This document shows positions 57,565 to 64,000 of a stretch of DNA of 64,000 nt, one piece after another. A program made the position numbers and the translations under genes. The notes under the pieces were generated by a model. The model was not told where the DNA came from, did not search any database, and was given only the letters and a program-made list of their open reading frames with translations. Every line of letters begins with the position of its first letter. Position 1 is the first letter of the stretch. Source of the stretch: CAWBFD01 sp963788115. Its GTDB lineage: Bacteria > Actinomycetota > Thermoleophilia > Solirubrobacterales > 70-9. The stretch is taken from assembly GCA_963788115.1 (NCBI GenBank), contig CAWBFD010000003.1:1-64000 (forward strand), read 5' to 3'.

Positions 57565-58592
57565 TCAAGGGTGCGCCTCAGCGCGACCGCGGGGCTCGGG
57601 CACGAGCCCGCCGCAACCGGCCCGGCGACTGACGGACCAGAGCCGGTCGGCGCCGGCCCACCCCGCGAAGCACAGTCCGCCGACCGTACCCGTCACGGTC
57701 ATCAGCACCCCGGCCGCCGCTGCCGCCGCCACCCCGTCGCTGCCGAGGATGAGCACCGCGGCCGCGGCGCCGACGCCGGGGCCGACCGGAAGCTGAGCGA
57801 GCGTCACCACCGCGATCAGCACCGCGGTCGCGTCGAAGAACGAGGCATCGACGCCGACCGCATGCAGCAGCAGCCAGTTGCGGAAGATCTGCGCGAACAC
57901 GGCCACCAGCACGAAGCCGATCACGCGGCTTCCGCCGTTCAGGCTGCGGAGGACGGCGAGGCCCGCTCCACAGCTCGCGGCCCTTCCGGAGGGCGAGCTG
58001 CCGTAGGCCGGCGCTGGCCGCCCCGATCACCGCAAGGCCGATGAGCGGCAGCCACCACGGCAGGCCGAGCGGCGCGACCAGGGTGAACGACGCCAGCGCG
58101 GCCAGCATCGCCTCGACGGCGAGGATCGGAAACTCGGCGGCGATCAGCGTCGGCACCTGCGGACTGACGTCCGGGGACGAGCGGCGCAGCGCGGCGATCC
58201 GCGCGGCGACCGCCGCCTGCGCGTTGAGCAGGCCGCCCAGGACGCCCATGCTCGACGCGCGATAGAGGACGCGGCGGTCGACCGTCCCGCCGGCCGCCCG
58301 GATGGTCAGATGCCACGCCTCACTGCGCGCGAGCAGCGCGACGATCTGCAACAGCACGGTCACCGCGAGCACCCACGCCGCGACGTCGGAGAGCGCGGCC
58401 GCGAACTCGTCGCGGCTGCCCGGCGAGCAGGAACGCGAGGACCGCCGCGGTCGCCAGCGACCCCACCACCGTGATCAGCGTACGTCGGCGGCGACCGAAG
58501 TCGCGGAGGCGGGCAGTCAAGTTCGCCCAGCCGACTCGCGCTGCGCTGCCTGCGGCGACGGGCCGATCGGTTCGGCTACCCGCGTCCGGCAC
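57565..58592 (-). pseudogene. Lysylphosphatidylglycerol-synthase-like membrane protein, two frameshifts
   Basis: Three frames are needed to read one multi-pass protein. They are an N-terminal part from 58592 (LITVVGSLATAAVLAFLLAG), a middle part from about 58420 to 57950 (LQIVALLARSEAWHLTIRAAGG, SSMGVLGGLLNAQ, LIAAEFPILAVEAMLAAL), and a C-terminal part from about 57930 (VIGFVLVAVFAQIFRNWLLLHAVG, QLPVGPGVGAAAAVLILG). The order and motifs match the UPF0104/LPG-synthase transmembrane family. Shifts lie near 58430 and 57940. Confidence 0.75.
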
Positions 58593-58732
58593 CGCCGCTT
58601 CCGTTTAGCGGATCGAGGGAACCCATCGAAACGACGCTACAGAGCGGCAGGCGATCGCCAATGGCGGCCTCGGGAAATGCAAGGGTCTACTTCGTGAACG
58701 GTGCTTCGTGCCTCTGGGGGACGGTCTCCGGC

Positions 58733-59630
58733 ATGATCGTCGGACTCGCCCTCGCCCTGGCCTGCGCGGTCGGCGACGAGCGTCTCGTTTCTGCTCAAGC
58801 ACCGCGGCGCGGTCCTCGCGCCGCCCGTGCGGGTCCGGCACCCGCTGCGAAGCGCGGTCGATCTCTTCCGCTCCAAGTGGTTCGCGGTCGGCTGGATGGT
58901 GGCGGTCGGCGCCTGGGTACTTCACGTCGGCGCGCTCGCCTTGGCGCCATTGTCGATCGTGCAGGCCGTCCTCTCGGGCGGGCTGGTGTTCCTCGCCGTC
59001 TTCGCCGAGCGCTTCTTCGGCTTCCGGCTCGGGCGCCGCCAGTGGGCCGGCGTGATCGTCACGGCGGCGGGGCTTGCGGTCATCGGACTGACCTCGGGGC
59101 CGGACGACGATCCGCCGGGCTACGCCCTGGCGGCATTGATCGCGATCGAGTGCGGCGTCATCGTCGTAAGCGGCGCGGTCGCCGCGATCTCGACCCACCG
59201 CCGCGTCTCGCCCGCGGTGCAGGGTCTGCTCCTCGGCGCTGCCGCCGGGGCGCTCTTCGGCGTCTCCGACATCGCGATCAAGTACCTGGCAGACGCCGTT
59301 GAAGACGGGGTGCTCAAGCTGATCAGCCCGTGGACCATGGCGGCCCTGGTCGCCTCGGTGGGTGCCTTCTATGCCTCGGCCCGTGGACTGCAGCTGGGGC
59401 CGGGCGTCGAGGTGATCGCCCTCACCTCGGTCGCGGCCAACCTCATCGCGATCGTCGGCGGCATTCTGGTCTTCCGTGACCCGGTCGGCACGGGGGCGCT
59501 GGAGATCACCGGGCGGATGCTCGCGTTCGGTCTCGTCGTCGTAGGGGCGGCTCTGATCCCGGCTCCGGTCCGCGCCACCGACGCAGCGTCTGATGCCTCT
59601 GGGGAGCCAAGGACGGTGGCCCCGGTGTAG
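58733..59630 (+). pseudogene. DMT-superfamily transporter, one frameshift
   Basis: The gene starts MIVGLALALACAVG at 58733. A single extra base near 58781 shifts the frame, and the rest (SFLLKHRGAVLAPPVRVRHPLRSAVDLFRS...RGLQLGPGVEVIALTSVAANLIAIVGG) is in frame from about 58785 to the stop at 59630. It has about nine membrane segments of the EamA/DUF6-like drug-metabolite transporter type. Its last 240 bp are repeated at 59790. Confidence 0.8.
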
Positions 59631-59653
59631 AACCCGTGAAGTACGGCCCGCGC
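59388..59653 (+). repeat. Direct repeat, copy 1 (3' end of the DMT gene)
   Basis: From CTGCAGCTGGGGCCGGG to past the stop codon this stretch is repeated with about 90% or better identity at 59790-60058. Confidence 0.9.
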
Positions 59654-59726
59654 GCACGCCGAGTCGCGTCGGAGCCGCTTTCGCTCCCATGCGCAGAAGC
59701 CAGCGTGAACCACTGATGAAACGGTC

Positions 59727-59754
59727 GCTTCTGCTTTCGCGTGAAAGCGGAAGC
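59727..59754. repeat. REP-like palindrome
   Basis: GCTTCTGCTTTCGCGTGAAAGCGGAAGC forms a long imperfect hairpin of the same family. It lies between the two copies of the DMT 3' end. Confidence 0.6.
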
Positions 59755-59762
59755 CGGCCGGT

Positions 59763-59788
59763 TCATTGTCCTGTCGTTGTCCCACGGG
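59763..59788 (+). repeat. 26-nt element shared with 34183-34208
   Basis: TCATTGTCCTGTCGTTGTCCCACGGG differs at three positions from the copy at 34183. It abuts the second copy of the DMT 3' end exactly (59790). Confidence 0.75.
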
Positions 59789-59789
59789 C

Positions 59790-60058
59790 CTGCAGCTGGG
59801 GCCGGGTGTGGAGGTGATCGCCCTCACCTCGGTTGCGGCCAACCTCACCGCGATCGTCGGCGGCATTCTGGTCTTCCGTGACCCGGTCGGCACCGGGGCG
59901 CTGGAGATCACCGGGCGGATGCTCGCGTTCGGTCTCGTCGTCGTAGGGGCCGCCCTGATCCCGGCTCCGGTCCGCGCCGCCACCGGCGCACCGTCCGATG
60001 GCTCTGAGGAACCAAGGACAGTGACCCCGGTGTAGAACCCGTGGAGTACGGTCCGCGC
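59790..60058 (+). repeat. Direct repeat, copy 2 (duplicated DMT 3' end)
   Basis: It encodes the last 81 residues of the DMT transporter again (LQLGPGVEVIALTSVAANLTAIVGG to the stop at 60033-60035) without a start. The differences are mostly synonymous or in the variable tail, so the copy had been under selection or came from a close paralogue. Confidence 0.9.
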
Positions 60059-60228
60059 CTGCGCTCCCTCGGCGATGGCGACGTGGACCTGGTGTTCGAG
60101 CGCATCGAGCGGCACGAGACGGCGCTCAGCGAGCGGTTCCTGGCCGGCCTGCCCGAGGACCTGAGGCTCTACGGGATCGCGGGCTCCGCGGGACGCACGC
60201 CGACCGCTCGAGGCGCTGGCCGGCTGAC
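60041..60228 (+). pseudogene. Cysteine-desulfurase-like (class V aminotransferase) fragment
   Basis: VDLVFERIERHETALSERFLAGLPEDLRLYGI and GRTPTA match a C-terminal part of cysteine-desulfurase-like class V aminotransferases, which use PLP to release sulfur from cysteine. The enzyme core is missing. It directly follows the duplicated DMT end. Confidence 0.55.
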
Positions 60229-60233
60229 CCCGC

Positions 60234-63200
60234 TCAGCGCCGCCTGACGCGCTTCACCTTCAGCGTCGCGGTCGCCGTCTCCTTGTCCGCGTTGGCGGCG
60301 TCGGCGGTGAACCTGAGCGTGATCCGGTCCCCGGCGGCCGAGCGCTTCGGCTTCAGCGTGAACCGCTCCCGGGTGGTTTCGCCCGACCCGAGGCTCCCGG
60401 CCCCGCGGCAGGGCCTGCCGACCACCTGCACCTTGTTGTTCGGCGCCTTGGCGCAGAGCTGCAGGTTGTTCGCCGCCGCGGTGCCCTCGTTGGTCACGCC
60501 GAAGCTGAACCGGGCCTGCTGGCCGGGCTTCACCGTCTTGCGCCTCGGATCGACCGAGCCGTCGAGGCTCGCGCCGACGATCACCGACTGGATCTCCTCG
60601 ACGTTGCCGGCCGCGTCGGTCGAGCGGAACCGGACCGTGTGCGTGCCCGCGGGGACCACGATCGGGCCCTGGACCGAGCCCTCGTCGAGGGGCAGGATGC
60701 GCACGTTGCGGAAGTCGATCACGTCGGGGGTGCCGTGGTTCTGGAGCCCGATGTAGCCGCGATCGAACTGGCGCGCATCGGTCGGGGGGTCACCGCCGCG
60801 GGAGGACGCGAGCGGGATCGAGTTGTCGAACTCGGTCAGCACCGTGCCGTTGCGGATCACCGTGTACTGCTGGCCCTCGACCCTGATCTCGTAGTCGACC
60901 CAGGTGCCCTTCGGCTGGATTCCGGGGTCGGGAGGCGGGACCGGGTCGAAGTTGTAGATCGAGCCGGTCTTCTGGGAGTCGCCCTGGTGGTCGTTGATCT
61001 GGATCTCCTGGCCGCAATAGATCGCGACCCAGGCCTGCTGGGTGGCGGCGGCGCCGGTGCGCCCGCAGTAGGTCGCCGTCCCAATCACCGGGACCGGAGG
61101 TCGGGCGCTCGGCCAGCGGGATCCGCGGGTCGGGGAAGCGGACGAACACGCCCGAGTTGCCGTTGGCGCCCTCGGACGAATCGCGCCACTCCATCTTCAG
61201 CGAGAAGTCGCCGTAGTCCTTCACCGGGTACCACGGCATCCCGAGGCCGCCCTGGGTGCGGGCGAAGCCGCTGGTGCCGTCCGAGAGCTCGACATCGGCG
61301 AGCTGCAGGAGGTCGTCGCCGCCGTTGGCCGTGAAGTCGAGCCGGTAGTAGCCGTAGGCGGTCTCGTTCTCGAACTCGTAGACGTTCGTCTGGAAGCGGT
61401 CGGCGAAGTCCTGCCCGGACTGCTGATCGAGCTCCGTCCAGGTCTCGCCGTCGTCGGAGCCCTGAAGGGTCCAGTCGCTGGGGTCGCGCCCGGGGGCGTC
61501 GTTGGCGGAGGTCAGCGAATACCGGACAACCGCGGAGGGCTCGGAGAGCTCGAACTCGACCCAGCCGGTGCTCTCGAACGCGAGCCACTTGGTCTCGGCA
61601 TCGCCGTCGACCAGGTTCCCCGCGACCTCGTCCGGGGGATTCTCGGCGCTCGCCGTGACCGCTGCGACCGTGTCGGTGACCTCGAGCCAGTTGAGGCCTC
61701 CGGGCCCCGCCTGGGCCCATCGCCCGAGATCGGACTCGGAGCCGAGGATCGTCTCCTCGTCGACGTACGTCTGCCAGGGGCCGTCGTCGATCCGGAACCG
61801 GGTCTCCGCGACACCGGAGCCGTTCGGGCCGTCGTCGGCCTCGAGCGTGACCTCGCGCCCGTCGACGGTCGCCTCGGTCTCGGGCGGAGTCCCGTCGATC
61901 TTGATCGCCAGCGACTTGGTCGCCTCGAGGTTGCCCTCTGCATCCGTGGAGCGGAATTCGACCTCGTGCTCGCCGTCGCCGGAGACGGTGAACGGCTCCT
62001 CGTAGTCGGTGAAGTCGCCGCCGTCGATCGCGTACAGGGTCGACTCGACCCCGGAGCCGCCCTCGTTGTCGGTCGCCGCCAGGGTGACCTCGACAGGCGT
62101 CGTGAACCAGCCGTTCTCGCCGTCGGGTTCGGGCGGATCGAGCGTCGCCGTGGTCGTCGGCGGGGTGTTGTCGCCGCCGCCGCCCGCGTTGCACTCGTCC
62201 GGCGGGGTCTGCGGATCGGCGCTTCCGAGGACGACGTTGAAGGCGTCGATCTGGACGACGTCGTCGCCGGAGCCATCGTGCTTGGCGAACAGGCCGGCGC
62301 GCAGGCCGCCCGGCTCGCTCAGGTACTCGTCGACCGGCATGTTCTGGCCGAAGTTGACGAACGTCTCGCCGTCGGTCGAGGTCCAGGTTCCGATCTCCTG
62401 GGCCACGGCGTCGTGCACGAACCGCACCCAGCCGTAGTCGCCCTCGAAATCGAGCGCGCCCGAGTTCGGGTAGGGCACTGTCTCCGGCGGCAGCGTCACC
62501 GCCTGGCTGTCGGCGGTCAGGACCCGCTCGGCCCACACACCTGGCTGATCGCCGGGCTCATCCGGGTCGGTGTCGTTCTTGAACTGGAGCGCGGTCTTGG
62601 CGAAGTGGTTATCGGTGCTGGGCGGGCTGAGCGTGTTGACCAGCGCCAGACCCGCGGCCTCGCCGTTGGTGTCGATGTTGGCGTGGGCGATCTTCGCCGT
62701 CAGCACCCACGACTGATCGGCTGGCACGCCCTGCAGGACCATTTGTGCGGTGCCGTTGTCGCCGAAGAGGTCGCCCTGGATGATCGGCATGTTGAGGTGG
62801 CCGTCGCCCACCGTCGGCGGGTTCGTCGGGCTCGGGTTGACGATCTCCCACTTCGGGTCGAGCTCGGTGCCCTCGAACTCGTCGCAGCTGTCCCCTCCGG
62901 GACACTCGGTCTCGTCGGGGGTGAAGCGGACGTACTCGTAGGTCGCCTCGATGGTCCCGTTGGCGCCCACGGGGCCGATGTAGACCGGGCCGTCGGCGGG
63001 CGAGAAGACCTCGTTGATGTCCGGGCTCGCCTGGAGGTCGGTCCATTCGCCGCCCTGGTCGGGATCGGTGAGGCTGTACGCCCCGGTGATCGTGTTGCCC
63101 GTACGTGCTACGCGCAACCAGAACGTCGGCAGGTTCTCGGACGCGGGAGCGTCTCCGACCCGCGGCCCTAGCGTCCTGCTGCCCTCCGTCTCGTACTTCA

Positions 63201-64000
63201 TCTCGAAGTAGGTGTTGGCGGTCCCGCCGTCGTCGGCGTTACGTGTGTGCAGGATCTCGATCCAGTCGTCGTCGGTCTGGTAGAGCCCGAGGCCGAGTTG
63301 GGCGTAATCGCTCTCCAGCCCACCGGTGTCGGTGTTGAGGCCGGGCGCGTTGATCTTCGCCTCCATCGTGAAGTCGCCCTCGGGGAGCGGCTGGCCGAGG
63401 AACGCGATCGGGCCCTGGCGGTCCTGGTCGACCGAGTTCGCTCCCAGCGGGAAGACTAGGTTGCCGCCCTCGACCCGGGGCGCGCCGGCGCCGCTCTGCG
63501 GGGTCGTCGGGTGGCGGAAGCTCCACCGCCGGATGTCGATCTGGTTGCCCTCGAACTCGTCCGAGAGCGCCGGCGGGCACGCCCCACCGGGCTCGCACAC
63601 GGGCCCGCCCGGATCGCTGCCCTCCTGGACGCGGAACCAGTCGAAGGAGGCGGTGCCGCCGCCGTTGCCGCCGCGGAAGGCCACCAGGCCGACCCGCAGC
63701 GGGGCCTCGAGCGGTGCCGCGTGGCCCTCCTGGCCGATCAGCGTCCAGCTCTGCCCGTTGTCGGCCGAGAACTCCCCGATCACGTTGGTCCCGTCGTAGC
63801 GGGCCCGTAGGAGGACCTGGTCCGGGAGCTGGCCGCCGGGGGCGGGCGTGATGCTCTGCGGGATCGGCGGATCGACGCCGCCGTCCTGGGTGACGATGTG
63901 CTCGAACTGGTGGTTGCCGGAGTTCGCCTGGATGGCGACGATCTTGCTGAACGTGTTGGGGTTCTCCGACTTCCAGATCACGAGCCCGGCCTGCTCGCCG
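60234..64000 (-). CDS. Large exported multidomain protein with DUF1080 (3-keto-disaccharide hydrolase-like) domain, one frameshift, 5' end outside window
   Basis: More than 1,250 residues are visible. From the N-terminal side there are three DUF1349/concanavalin-like modules (SDEFEGNQIDIRRW and CDEFEGTELDPKW open two of them) and OmpL47-type Ig-like repeats (DPPEPDGENGWFTTPVEVTL, VEFRSTDAEGNLEATKS). Then follow a DUF1080 domain split by a discoidin-like F5/8C insert, and a C-terminal CARDB-like domain (VKPGQQARFSFGVTNEGTAAANNLQLC). An extra C in a CCC run near 61090 breaks the frame inside DUF1080. The protein is probably extracellular and acts on or binds polysaccharides. Confidence 0.82.

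Noticed and set aside
61966..63171. 401-codon plus-strand frame opposite the DUF1080 protein
   Set aside because: It is a Val/Arg-rich antisense frame of a gene with several recognisable domains.
1..64000. CRISPR array, complete insertion sequence or rRNA operon
   Set aside because: No regularly spaced repeats of CRISPR type, no transposase gene and no rRNA sequence were found on either strand.

Overview
The window is very GC-rich and densely coded on both strands. Many starts are GTG, and many promoters seem to give leaderless mRNAs: a TANNNT -10 element sits 6-8 nt before the start codon. Gene content (ECF transporter with DUF4430 proteins, PhoX-like Tat protein, stand-alone AbiEi-DUF559 protein, HTTM protein, many SnoaL-like and RibD-type reductase genes) points to a high-GC actinobacterium, probably Thermoleophilia/Solirubrobacterales. 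That assignment is inference; no rRNA gene is present.

Layout. 1-5.45 kb (minus): an adenosylcobalamin riboswitch controls a five-gene operon of two secreted/lipoprotein DUF4430 (transcobalamin-like) proteins, EcfT, a fused double ATPase and an ECF S component cut by the left edge. This is a candidate B12 uptake system with its own extracellular capture proteins. 5.5-27.7 kb is mostly ordinary chromosome: cNMP-binding protein, SDR, HAD phosphatase, acyl-CoA ligase, P450, PhoX-like protein, methyltransferase, glycosyltransferase, PI-PLC-like membrane protein, MFS, cysteine dioxygenase-like cupin, ECF-type sigma factor, FtsH, and an isochorismatase/HTTM operon. Within it, a frameshifted AbiEi-DUF559 gene lies between two copies of a hairpin repeat next to a 21-nt tandem repeat.

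27.8-33.8 kb holds a leaderless mini-operon (HNH half-domain, 35-aa membrane peptide, PAS-LuxR regulator), a vanadium haloperoxidase-like enzyme, two small exported proteins with strong hairpin terminators, and a membrane protein. 34-46.5 kb is a run of small stress, detoxification and regulatory genes (GNAT, SnoaL, OsmC, ArsR-SRPBCC, methyltransferase/TetR, MFS-MBL, rhodanese, LysR, ArsM-like methyltransferase, RibD-type reductase) with broken genes in between.

47.2-51 kb is the remains of a mobile element: a degenerate tRNA-Pro 3' half, short direct repeats, frameshifted small ORFs, an array of palindromes, and a deletion joining the start of a phage terminase to the end of an HK97-type capsid gene. 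51-57.5 kb has a regulator, an aldo/keto reductase, tandem SnoaL paralogues, a short tyrosine recombinase, a RibD-type reductase and a small DUF2294 operon. 57.5-61 kb is strikingly decayed: a frameshifted LPG-synthase-like gene, a frameshifted DMT transporter whose last ~265 bp are duplicated, a cysteine-desulfurase-like fragment, and a frameshift in the large exported DUF1080-type protein that runs off the right edge. A family of short palindromes with core TTCGCGCGAA is scattered through the accessory half. The many single-base frameshifts could partly be sequencing errors.
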